In this document: piece after piece, positions 53,140-64,000 of the stretch | Layout of the letters: each line of letters begins with the position of its first letter | Position numbering within the stretch: position 1 is the first letter of the stretch | NCBI RefSeq assembly: GCF_947623445.1 | Contig: NC_135244.1 | Location: forward strand, 7,192,001-7,256,000 | From: Clavelina lepadiformis | Lineage: Eukaryota; Chordata; Ascidiacea; Aplousobranchia; Clavelinidae | DNA: 64,000 bases | Direction of reading: 5' to 3' | The notes under the pieces: generated by a model | Databases searched by the model: none | The model's input: the letters and a program-made list of their open reading frames with translations, nothing else | Told to the model about the DNA's origin: nothing | Program-made: the position numbers and the translations under genes

Positions 53140-56100
53140 TCAATTTGGCCATCTGAGGTCGTCAACCAAAATACGAGCAACAGTAGGATCAGGAATTCCA
53201 TTATCGGCAGTACATTCAAACCACTGGGTGCCTGGGAGATCGTATAAGTCTGACATGAGCAACTCTGGTCCCTCAGCATCTATGTCTCCCGGTAATAGCT
53301 GTAGCAATAACACACTGTTAATGTATATATAGCCTCATGGTGATATATGGAAACTTTTGGTTCTTGTTGGATATATTTACTATCAACAACTTTAAACAAG
53401 TGCATAGGGAGGTAATACACTGCTACAACTCCCAACTATATCAACTAAATCCCAAAACTTAGTTTAGTTCGTTTTAAATTACCAAAATATTAACAAATAA
53501 AATCATCTCTTATAAATGTTAATTTAGTATAGTAGGCAAGGTTTTTTCCCAAGACTAGTGTCATACGACAGTGAAGTAAGCAAATTTCAAACATTTCCTT
53601 TCAATTCATTAAGTGGTAAGTATTTTGCCTGATGATATTACCTGTATTAAAGTTGTGTGATATTTTTGTGAACAGACAAACCTTCTACTAAAAAACTTAC
53701 CCATGTATAAGAAGGAGCTGGATATCCATCAGCTTCACAATATACATATAACGATGTTGTATTGGCCCAAATACGAATATTAACAGGATGATCTAGAATA
53801 AATCATCACATCTAGTTCAACTCAAATAGCAATATTTCCAAAAAAAACGCAATAATAACCAAACAAATACACTAGCACAAATTACATGCAAGCAAAAGGT
53901 AAGTCAAACAGGAGACATGTAATTCAAATCGCAATCCTAATTTACTCACATAAAACATTTACAGAATGATTTAACTTCTTAATTTCTCCTTTGTAGGCTG
54001 GATGTTCAATGAGGCATTGGAAAGGCCGCTTATGGTCAAAACGTGTAGGGTCTTCTAATATTAAATCAAGTTCGATGTCCCATAGATAATCACTAAAAGA
54101 ATTCTTTGACACCAAAGGCTGAGCTGAGGTAACAAGCGGCTCACTACCATTCATCCAGGTCAACTTTGCTTCTGGTTTTCCTGCCTTAATTACAATTTGT
54201 AATTTTATTTGCTAAAAAATATAAATACAAGTCCAAATACAAAATACTTATTTGTATGGGTATGCAAAAAAACAATTTAGTCTGCAGATATTTGTAAAAC
54301 ATCAGACCATGATATACACATTTACAGCCGATCTAACTGTAAGAAGTACATGCAACCATTACGCAAAAAGTATATGATTTGTAAAACACACAGCACACAA
54401 TTTGTATTTCAACATACCCTGCTACTACATCGAGCAACAATGGTTTTCGTGTGTTCCAACACAGTCCCATTTCCGATCGGAACGATCTGTGGTTCTTGTG
54501 GTGTTACCCAAATATGGACTGGAGTCTTATCGCCAAATGTGGTTGGAGTTTCTACAGAAGACGTTTCACACCAGTAATGCCCTTCATCTTGTACAGTGAG
54601 TTGGGTGATTTTGAACATGCCGTTTGTAAGCTGTGTACGACCTCTGAAAGTTTTTATTTTTACTAAAATAGTTATCATGGACATAAATCTATAATTTTTT
54701 TTTTAATTCAAGAATTATTTTATTTTTAAAACTGCAATTCTTCTTTGTAGACAATTCAAACCGACCAAGTAAAGTTTACTATAAGTTTATTTAATAATAC
54801 TACATGAACGAGTAATTGATTCTATACAAGTATACATCATCACTTCTTTGAATCAGTCGACTGGCGATAGATTGCTGTTAAATAGTTATTATTACAGTTC
54901 AAACATTGCAAAATTTGAATAACATGGTCTATATTTATATGTTTCAACATTAGAGGTTTTTATATAACCTATAAATTGTCATATATAGAAAAACGCTATG
55001 AATAATATATATAGGCTATATATCTGTATACCTACGTATAGTATATAGGCCTATATTGTATATATATACACATTGTTACAAAAATCATTTTACTTGTAAT
55101 ATATATTCATTTATTACTCATGTATAATATGTATTTATACACAGTATATACATACGGAGGCAAGTCGAACTGCCCAAAGGTGGAAACATATCCACCAGGA
55201 AATATCCATCCAGCATCCATACGATATTTAGAAGCGTTAGGCTTAAACAACCATCTTAATATATATCTGTTAATATTAGGAACACTGCAGAGAAATGTAA
55301 TACTTTCACCAGCAACAACATATTCTGTATCTCTTGTTTGTTGCTTGAAAACTTGTCCACAAATCGCTGCATGTAAAAAATTACTTTTAGTTTACTTTCG
55401 CTTATTCATACCAATATGCAAAATACAGCAAATGTACTACAATTTTTCCATAAAATTATTATCATAAGGAAATTGGATGCACAATGAGCTTAAAAGATAA
55501 TGAACAATAGACTTTTCAATAGCCGTTCGCATTTTGAAATGAAAGCGAAAATTTTTTTCTGTGGCCTATATCCCCTATCTACACTATGTTGTGGCCGACC
55601 CTGCACACAGTCACAGCAAAACGTGGCGTACAGTTGCACTTTTGCTGTAGAAACTTGAAATTAGGTGACTTTTCTTAAAAAAGGTTCAGTTATCTTTCCA
55701 TGTTTGTTTTGTAATTTTTGAAATATTGTCATATTTTCATAATTTTGCTCTCTCTCCGCATTGAAGCGTATTAGTCATTCACGCACAACTAACTCGACTA
55801 ACTGTTCTCTTGTGTTCTCTTCTCGCGGTCGGCTGGTTTTCCACACTGCGGGGGAACTCTCCAAAATTAGAAGGCAATGTTTCATTGACAGTGAATGCTC
55901 GTTAACATGATTTTCCTTTACTCAATATTTCAAGTAACTCGAAACAAGTTTATCACAGTCCCGGAAAAACCCCTTACAAAATACATGCAAACAACAAACG
56001 CTAATTTAAAGCTTTATAACTCGAAACGTGAGCAGAGTTCGTTTTGTCAAAATTGATCAAAAATTTTATAGCATGATATCTGATATACGTCGTGATGGAA

Positions 56101-56555
56101 AATGTAAGTTTTGATTACAGGAAGTGCGCATAGCCTAACTAAATTTCTCATTTAAACGAAATGATTCAGTAGAAGCCGTTTAATGTAACCTCGTTTAAAA
56201 ACAAGCCGTTTTTTATGATTATACTGGTGCGATCTTTAATTTTCCAAATAAAAATATTCGTTTAACATGACCAGACTCGTTTTGGATATTGCTGTGACCG
56301 GTTTTCCCTTGTTTCAGATTTGTCTTTGCGCTCGGAACATGCGCGGTTGCTTGTGGGCGTTAGTATCGCTTCGGTGCGTGTTAAGATGCTTTTCGCTTAG
56401 ATTCATAGGCGTTAGCCTTCAAGTTTGACGACATAGTTCCGGTAAAACTGTAAAATTCCATTATTGAAAAACTAAAACAAACAAAGCAAACCTTGCAGTG
56501 AAGAGTTTATAACAAGCAAAAGAAAACACAAGTGGTGGGGCTTCATGTTTTCCAT
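53140..56555 (-). CDS. Tandem paralogue of the Ig membrane gene, predicted secreted three-Ig protein
   Basis: Six exons: 56492-56555, 55156-55366, 54418-54643, 53950-54184, 53701-53792, 53140-53298. Total 987 bp, 328 aa, with splice sites and phases matching exons 1-6 of the gene at 34706-46021. Signal peptide (CFLLLVINSSLQ), then three Ig domains. The V domain keeps its cysteine, tryptophan and DEGHYWCE motif but differs strongly elsewhere. The second and third domains are almost identical to the first copy. In the last exon the paralogue reads ...RWPNG and continues to a membrane exon; here it reads RWPN followed by TGA, exactly where similarity ends. No membrane helix or tail exons follow, so a soluble ectodomain is predicted. 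The start at 56555 was chosen to match the paralogue; an in-frame ATG at 56570 would add five residues. It could be a decaying partial duplicate, but no frameshift or internal stop is present. Confidence 0.78.
54985..55150. repeat. TATA/ATAGGCCTAT-rich low-complexity stretch
   Basis: Alternating TA dinucleotides with interspersed TAGGCCTAT palindromes lie in the intron between the first two Ig-coding exons of the secreted paralogue. It is low complexity and prone to cruciform pairing. No regulatory role can be inferred. Confidence 0.5.
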
Positions 56556-59500
56556 GGCTGGCTTATTCATAAAGTCCGCGATAGGATTATAGTTCAGTAA
56601 AATAACAGAGCATATATTGGTACAGAAATGTCAAGAAATAATAGTTTAATAACATATCTTCAAACAAAAACAAAACAAAATATTGGTCATCTGCTAATGA
56701 CTGCAAGCGCAAGGTATATACGCTGTTCTCTTTAAAAATGACATCCAAGATGGATGTTAAACGCTAATGAATTTAACAAACTGTAATCATGAGAAATACC
56801 TTTGAAAAAACAGACCTTTACAAAGGCTTACTGGTGCTTATTAAAACTGTCAATCTGCTCAAAAATTTTACCCATTTGATGACATGTGTAACACATACAA
56901 TCATAGGACGCTAGTTTGTAAATAACACGCACAGGCCTCGTCGATTTAAGCCAACGGCAAGATTTGCTATGGGAGCGCCGGTTTAATAAATCAACCGTGA
57001 ATAGTGAGTGTCTATAAACGTCTATAACCGAGATTATTTCAGGGCTGTAATTAAGATAAAATGCCTTTTCTGCATGGCACTCTACTTGAATTCCTCAAGT
57101 CAGCAGACCTTCTGTACAACAGACCAAGTACTTTCGTAATATTAAAAATCTTGCTCTTTTGCTGCAGCTATAAACCTTCACCCTGGAATATTATCATAGC
57201 ATGTCATGTATATATAGGAGTTGATTGATGAAAGTCCGGAAGTGACGGCTTTACGAATTTCTTAGCCAAGTATAATGCGTTAGGTGTTGTATAGTGTCAA
57301 ATGTTTAATGTCATTCTTCACTCCTTCTACTCACCCTGCAGCTTTACTACTGCAACTGTTTTCTATCTATTTTCTGCTTCCTGTGCTGTTAGAAAGTACC
57401 TTGGCTGAAACACATAACAGTTCTTTCTGCTTTTGGTTTTAAATCATGTTTTATGCAACCTGGAAAGGTCTAAGTCTAGCCCACATGGCCATGTAGATAA
57501 AACCGTCTCTTACGGTATTCTCTTTTCTACAGCTAAGAAAGTGACAAGGGCGAACGACCGAGCGTAAGCGAAAGATTCATGAAGGACTTTCGAAACTCCA
57601 AAGCAGCGGTGGAAAATGTCCGACCCGCAAGTGACCACGATAAGTAGACTTCGCGAGTTGGACACAGCATCACAATAAAACATCTTGATGTATGTAGCAA
57701 TCTAACCAACCCATTATCGCACGCCTCAGCTTTACAGTAGGTATGAATTGATATGATACGTACAGCGCAAAAATCTGTAAATAAGCCGTTTGTTTTAAGC
57801 CGCGTGTTCATAAAATTTTCACGATCCGTCCAATAACTACAACAATCCAATAACTACTGCAACAAAAGGTTTCCCACTCCTGCTCTAAAGTTTGAAATAC
57901 AAGAAAATCAATTAATTGTAAGCCCATGTTGTTCATATAATACTTGTGAAATGCTAAAAATGTGATACAAATCTGTCAACTTATATACGAGGTCATTCCG
58001 CTTGCAACGACCAGATGTAAGCTATATCATTTGGGAATAACAAATTGTTTAGTTGGATTGTACTATTGGCGTGCCACTTTGTTTACGACTACGAGAAATG
58101 TTTTCAATATCTACAGTGAAGACGTGATCCATTTCATGTCCATACATAAAACGCATCGGGCTTTATTGAAAGAAGTTCTCATATCCTGTTTGGACTTGGC
58201 TGCTGACTTGCGTTTGTTCATATCAGAAGAATCTCATATGATGACGTGCTTCCTGCGTTTTAATAACATGTACTTTTTCCAGTTCTATTGGATTACTTGC
58301 CTTAGCTGATAGCTCAGCACCTCATTTCCTCTCCAGTCTAACTCAGACTCCTGATATCTCGATGTCTCACTTTTCTGTTTTCCGTTATTGAAGCGTTTTC
58401 CTCATGATGTAAGCTGAGCCACAATGGAACTGCAATGAATTGCAATAATAATAAATTAAACAATTATTGGACGAAAGACTGCGATTGTCCTGTGCGTGCC
58501 TATCCGCAGAGGCTTCTCCCCGTCTGGCCGACTTCTTGATAAACAGATTTATGAAATTTCACCAAAAACATGTTGAAACAAAGTGTTTGAAAATCATATT
58601 CCTCATAAGAGAACAACGACTTCAACGTAAAAAAGCTGAGCAAAAAATTCAGATGGGCTGGGCTCATATCGTAAATAAAATGAGTAAACAATAATTTTAC
58701 CATTAGTAGGTCAAGTAGCTAGCCTGTTGTTAAAGATAGGCAGTTAAAAGAACGGATTTAGCAAAAGTTGATTGAAAAATATAAATGACCGTAGATTTAG
58801 GATACGGGAGGATTAGGTTCCTATATATTAAAATACAAGTTATGGTAAAAAATAGCTTGGAACATACGAGTTTTTCGGTGTGCCGTAATCAACTTAGTAA
58901 CAGCCAAATGAAAATTGTCTGTGCTCAGAATCAAAATGAGCCGGGCTCGGAATTAAAATGGGCTGAACTCAAAACCAGTTTTAGTCAAAACACCCTATTA
59001 CCGACACTAGTGCATTTAGGGGGATAGACCATGCTCGTCTTCAAAACCTGTTTGTGGCCATAGGGTTTTTCACTTCATCTTCCTTTTCTTTCGGCAACTT
59101 ACTTATCAGCTGTACCAAGCTTCTTTTTCTATAAGATCCAATAGACAAACATTATTTTTTGTTCTTTTTTTATATCGTACTGTGGAAATTTTAAATTTTT
59201 TATCTGGACCGAACAAGAGCCAGTGTTGTTAATGCCTTGCCCCAGACATTACGGCAGTATCTTTGTAGGGGTATCGAACACAGGCCGCATTATGGCGAGA
59301 CCAACGCTTTAACCGCTTCGAGTTAACAATGTATAGTTTGTGCATGAGTTGATTTTTGTTTAAAAGGGTTGCTAAAACTCGATCATTAAAAATAGATTTT
59401 TGTAGATTTATGTTATTACGTAATGTCTTTCAACTCAAGTTACGAAGAAGCGATAACTTTTCCTGTGAAACTGTTGTAATAGTCGTGGAAAGTTAAAATG

Positions 59501-59934
59501 GAAAGACGTAGAAAAGTCAAATTTACGATACGATGTTTACGATTTAATGTAAACTGATTTACATTAAACTGTAACATTAATATTGCTACCCTCAGCTACT
59601 GGTGTTGTTTTGTTCCACATTCCACAGGCACGCTAAGATAGTTCTTCATTTTGCGCTATATAATCACGAAAGTTCACACATGACATATTTGCATAGATCA
59701 TAAAAATATCAATTTAACAAAACATGCACATTACATTATTATTGCCTAGTTCTAAATAATGTAAACAACGTGTTACATCGACAAAGGAGTAAATTGGAAA
59801 ATTAAAACAAAATCAAGCTCAGAATTTGAAATGAGCTCAAGATTTAAAAATAATAAAAACCTCCACATTAAACAACTTAAACGCTAGGATTCATTTAAAA
59901 ATCCATAGATATTATTAAATGATATTTAATAATA
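56556..59934. other. Intergenic region, no gene recognised
   Basis: Open frames on both strands (for example the 115-codon plus frame at 57962-58309) show no family resemblance or linked exons. It includes the SINE at 59200-59333, a copy of the repeat seen at 2430-2600 (about 58690-58770), and a degenerate GCCCATTTT/GAGCTCA-type repetitive stretch at about 58910-58985. The promoter of the secreted Ig gene should lie just right of 56555. Confidence 0.5.
59200..59333 (-). repeat. tRNA-derived SINE copy 3
   Basis: Read on the minus strand: a GAAGCGGTTAAAGCG region corresponding to the A box, then GTGTTCGATACCCC as a good B box, then GGGGCAAGGCATTAACAACA and CTCTTGTTCGGTCCAG. The downstream blocks match the copy at 46420-46560 closely. 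Confidence 0.65.
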
Positions 59935-61639
59935 TCACCTATTCATGATGTTACGAAAAGGATATGATGGGTTCCACCAATGCAATACTCGAAAGGATAA
60001 AACAGAACACAAAACAATCACATTTCCAGCAGCTTCTTTGTATCTGTCGTAACAAAGAGTATCAGATGCAAATCTGATCTAAAATAAACTACCTGTAAGC
60101 GATTCAGTCTCAGATATTAAGGGTAAGGCTAACCTCGCCATTGGAAGAGGTTTCAAGCGTCTCCTCGTATCATGAAATATAAGCTTGATCTTCTGACTGG
60201 TCATGTCACCACTGATAGTAACATACGTCTACAATAAAAAAACACTTTTAAAAACATTTGAAATAAATGTTTGTGATGTGCAGTATTACTACCAGAATGT
60301 AGTAGGGCGGTATTATTGTAATTACTGCTATCTACAATGTTATCTCAAATTCCAATGCATGCACAGATTTCTGTTGCAACCTTGTATATGTATTTGTTTA
60401 ACAAACATCACACCTCAAACCCTAACAAACAAGAGACAGGAATACAGATCAATGAGATCATAATGAAGCTTGATTTTGAATGCACCTTTGTCAATGTTAA
60501 GCCAGTAATTTGTGATTTTGATAAGTCCATAAAATTCTTGCAAACAACTTGCAACAAACTGCAGTTGTCTTCAGGGTTAAACCATATTTCGCTGTCCTTC
60601 ATTTTTCTTAAATGAATGGAAATCTTCTTTGGAGGTGACTTCATTTTGAAATTAAAAATGCACTGGAACAAATAAGGACTGCTTGAAAAAATTTGCAAGA
60701 TAAACAATAAACATATCAATATCAGTAAACCAAAATTGATGGTTTGACCAAAACCAGCTGATTTTAATTGCACTTTTATAAAATATTATGCATTAAAATC
60801 AAAGATTTTTAATTGAAAGTCAAAGTACAAGTGTACAACAACACACACTTCATCACCTGTTTGTTGTGAAGCTTGTGCCACTGCATCAAGCACTGTAATC
60901 CTTCTAGATTGTGAAGATTTTCAGAAGAGAATGATGAAGTCAAAGAATACTGAGGAAGAACGTTATGCATCGCCCTTATAACGTCTGGACAAAAACCCTT
61001 TCTTCTTTCAAAAGATTTTTCCACAGCATTGCATATCAATCGTTTGGATTGTGGCACTTTCAAATGCAGTTTAGGCTTATAACAAGACCAAAGTCTCCTG
61101 AAGAAAGCTGCTGTGCAAGTAACAGCATACGAATCACGGCACAGTAATGAGAATTTTCCTATTGTTTCAGGTAAAATATAATCCGACAAAATAAACCATA
61201 AATCAAGTGGGTAGACTCTTTCACTCGACTGCTCTGCTTGGCCCTGATGCAAATTACGATTGCCTGAAAATTCAGAATTTAATTATTACGTGATACAAAT
61301 ACCTGTTTATATATTTATATTATATATATGAATGGTACTAGGCAGTATCCAACAGCAACATGCACATTGTGACATTAAGCAAGGTATATACAGTTAAAAA
61401 TAGTAAATGAAATACTGTTAATTTCAGAAGTTTCCATAATCTGCTTCAATATAACCAATGTACGGTGCGATCTGTTCGCAGTTTTAGTTTAAGCATTATG
61501 TAAAAAGTTTTACACTTAAATATTTATGCAAATATACCAGTTATAACACCATTCTGTTCCAGATGAACATTTTCATCAGTCAAGGTGGTGTGACCAACAA
61601 ATGTATCATCATCATATTTTTCAAACCACTGTAGATCAT
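59935..61639 (-). CDS. TMEM183: TMEM183-like protein, 5' exons not identified
   Basis: Five exons: 61538-61639, 60857-61263, 60486-60662, 60134-60228, 59935-60073, in phase, encoding about 305 residues to a TGA stop. The large exon carries YPLDLWFILSDYILPETIGK, FSLLCRDSYAVTCTAAFFRR and LW, the F-box-like region of vertebrate TMEM183A/B. The next two exons carry IFNFKMKSPP and NPEDNCSLLQV, matching the family's FNFKFK and CCLLQV blocks. The last exon ends with HWWNPSYPF, corresponding to the family's WWHPQYPF C-terminus. The acceptor of the last exon was placed at GATCAG|ATTTGC because the nearer TTTTAG acceptor breaks the frame. The segment that is a membrane helix in vertebrates is polar here. 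The molecular function of the family is unknown. The N-terminal exon(s) lie right of 61639 and were not found. Confidence 0.85.
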
Positions 61640-62189
61640 CTAAACACAAATACTGATCATTTCAATACATGAATAATATTAACCAATGACAAGCCAGTTC
61701 AAGTGATCAAGATGTAACCTAGAGTAAATGTAAGCAAGACTTAATTAAAAGATGAATTCCTTTTCAGTGTTGAAAAATCATAAAAATACTTTCTTTCAAA
61801 TACAAATGTGTATGACTGCGTTAAACAAAAGTCTCTATGTTCTTTGTGTACTCCCGAAATGCAAGGGTAGTTTACCATACAAAACATTATGTGCTTATTA
61901 CATGTGTTACTCCCTTCCTAAAACTTGAAATAATAAAACTTATATCACTGGCCACCAAGAAATTTGTTACAAAAGTGTTCAAAATATGATACTGTTTTCA
62001 GCTTAAGGCTACAATCTATGTCAGCTATGTCAGCATGCGGTCCAGATAACAATTTTAGTTGTAATGTATGCCCAGTAATGATAACTTCTCTACATGCTAA
62101 TAAGCAGTAAATTGTTGAGAAAACTCTTGCTGAGAATATTTGATTAAAACAAACTGATTTTATCCTAGACCCATTGAGTCGATCCACAG

Positions 62190-62590
62190 TTAAAATGCTT
62201 TAACTTCAGTTCAGGCTTCACAAAATTTTGTTTTACAGGTTCTACTCGAGTTTGGGTTTGCATACGTTTATTCTGTTCCGAGTTCAGGTTCAGCGAAGTT
62301 AATATATGATTCGGTTCAAGTTCAAATTTTATTATCCAGCGAATGGTTTTTTTAATTTTTTCTATTATACTGCCCAAGGAGCATTTTCTTAGCTGATGGA
62401 TTTTCATCAGCAGTGGGAATTTCTTAGTTTAGGACTTTCCACATTTAAATGTAGGCATACTACTAACACACTTTCAAAAACTTTTCAAAAAGGTTACTGC
62501 ATTTAAAATGTCGTTATGATCAAAAAAGGGATGACTTCGGTTCGGTTTTATGCCTTTCTGTCTTAATTGGTTCAGGTTCCGAAAAAATTT
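62190..62590. repeat. GTTCAGGTTC/GGTTCGGTT-type repeat
   Basis: Recurring GTTCAGGTTC, GGTTCAAGTTC, TTCGGTTCGG and GGTTCAGGTTCC words suggest a degenerate dispersed element. Similar words continue right of the TA-flanked MITE (63370-63450), so the MITE may have inserted into this older element. Confidence 0.4.
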
Positions 62591-62596
62591 TATGTA

Positions 62597-63366
62597 CAGC
62601 CAAACTTCGTTAATCTAGCCCACTTTGTTTAGTCACAAAATGTTGGTTTAGCAAGATATCCGGATAATCGAAATCAAAATCTGTTGCTTTTTTTCAGCTG
62701 AAATTTCTACCCTTGCTTGTGTAGATGGTGGCTGTGATGAAGACATGCTTAGGTACAATCTGACTAGTATTTATTACAGCTTGCAATGCTGAACTGTGAC
62801 TGTAGGCTTCCTACTGCTTCATACTCAAGCAGTCAAGCCAATAGGATTGAGCGGGAACATGTCACAATGGTCATAAATCAGAGTTTTGTAGGGGAAAAGC
62901 TTGGTACACACTAATGTATTTTAAATGGGAAAAACTAGTCAGTGTTACAAAACCGTTTGTAAAAAACAAAAAAGAATGTTACGGCTAACCTAGAAACAAA
63001 AATATATTTTTCGTGAATGCTTTTTGTAAACTAGCTTGTCAGCACTGACACAGCGTTTCGTGTTACAATGATCTCATCTAACGATCTCACTGCTGCTATC
63101 ATTGTGTGTAGATAATTGGCTATTGTTTTCGTCATCTACGATCAATGCACAAAAACTTGATTTCACAACCGATCTTTTGTGCTCCGCAATTCACAATACA
63201 GTTTATCAGATCTTTTTTCTATTGACTCAGCAAATAAATTCCGAGCTTATAAATTGAAGTCAGGCAGTAGAGTAAATATGCATGGGAAGAAATTCGTTCC
63301 CTGAAGTTTTGTGTTGGATAGCGAGGATTTCGGTTGTTCTGGGCACAGATTAACAAGGTCTGACTG
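62597..63366. mobile_element. pogo/Tc1-mariner-like MITE
   Basis: The left end CAGCCAAACTTCGTTAATCT and the right end (complement CAGTCAGACCTTGTTAATCT) are inverted repeats of about 20 bp with four mismatches. TA dinucleotides flank both ends (62595-62596 and 63367-63368), the target duplication of this superfamily. It is 770 bp without a transposase frame. Confidence 0.8.
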
Positions 63367-64000
63367 TATTGGGCTCTCGCTTGGGTTCAGTTTCTCAAAA
63401 ACATTCGCTCAAACCAGTTTAAAGGTTCAGTTCTGGTTCAACACCATGCCTAGAACAATATGCTGACCTGCTTTGTGCTCAAGTGCTACACAATCTAAAA
63501 ATTACATTGATTCATTAAAGTTTGGGTTGAACTTGATCATGTGTGAAAGGTTATTTAACAGGCAACCTCTATTAAAATCTTAAGGTCGTTTTGGCCAGTT
63601 AAGTATTTCGGTTGGACACAATTGATCTATATATTCTGAATTGTCATTAGAGAGATAAAAAGTTGAGAAAACTTATTACATTTTACATGACCTATATTGA
63701 AGGTTTTTTTCAGAAAGTTTAAGATTTGTTAACTGCGATCATTACATTTACAAATTTTTTGCAACCAACTCAGAATGTTTGAAAATATGTTGTAAGTTGA
63801 CTACACATTAATTTGGTTTCATCACCAAGTGAAACAACTACATTTTTTATCATTTTGCCTTTCTTCAGCATTCTGCATAAGATTTGTAACAACATTTGCC
63901 CCATACTTTTCTCTCCTTTAACTATAGTGATATTAATAATTTAATCGTTTCATTGTTATGCTGCTGTAATGAAGGTTAAATCGAACCTTTTACAATATTT

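Larger units (their letters stand above)
61640..64000. other. Region upstream of visible TMEM183 exons
   Basis: The missing first exon(s) of the TMEM183-like gene may lie here or beyond the edge. No convincing N-terminal exon was found. It holds GGTTCAGGTTC-type repetitive sequence at about 62190-62590 and 63370-63450, and the TA-flanked MITE at 62597-63366. Confidence 0.5.

Noticed and set aside
57533..57850. 105-codon minus frame and a hAT-like end (TTTCCCACTCCTG near 57870)
   Set aside because: The frame has no motif. Only one transposon-like end was visible, with no matching left terminus or target duplication, so no element is called.

Overview
The window is nuclear DNA of an animal. 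Genes are split into many short exons (about 50-400 bp) with GT/AG introns, the sequence is AT-rich, and the protein families are animal ones (kringle, YWTD propeller, nectin-like Ig, PiT, TMEM183). Compact genes, fast-diverging proteins and many hAT-like MITEs suggest a marine invertebrate deuterostome, most likely a tunicate (ascidian). That is an inference; no species-diagnostic marker was found. Exon models were built by hand from reading frame, splice dinucleotides and phase continuity. In the five gene models complete at both ends, exon lengths sum to a whole number of codons. All seven genes lie on the minus strand. From left to right: (1) 69-2090, a TraB-domain (TRABD) gene running off the left edge; (2) 7259-14041, a 15-exon SLC20/PiT sodium-phosphate cotransporter of 554 aa; (3) 18792-26437, a secreted 737-aa protein with one kringle and two YWTD-type propellers separated by an EGF-like module; (4) 31127-32513, a secreted 187-aa double-kringle protein; (5) 34706-46021, a 679-aa nectin/CADM-like three-Ig membrane protein with a long Tyr/Asp/Asn/Gln-rich tail; (6) 53140-56555, its tandem paralogue, intact for signal peptide and three Ig domains but ending at a stop where homology to gene 5 breaks off, so predicted secreted (328 aa); (7) 59935-61639, a TMEM183 orthologue whose upstream exons were not identified. 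The most interesting part is the Ig pair (34.7-56.6 kb). One copy is membrane-bound and one is a predicted soluble ectodomain. The membrane-proximal exons and their introns are nearly identical, while the first (V-type) domains are strongly diverged. This pattern fits an older duplication followed by recent gene conversion or partial re-duplication, and suggests different ligand-binding surfaces on a shared stalk. The kringle pair (genes 3 and 4) is the second point of interest: kringle modules with symmetrical phase 1-1 boundaries in neighbouring genes, one fused to LDL-receptor-type propellers. Intergenic and intronic DNA is rich in small transposons. There are at least six hAT-like MITEs (several with clear 8-bp target duplications, two chained and two nested), one TA-flanked pogo/Tc1-like MITE, and three copies of one tRNA-derived SINE family. 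No tRNA, rRNA, CRISPR or prokaryote-type feature was seen.
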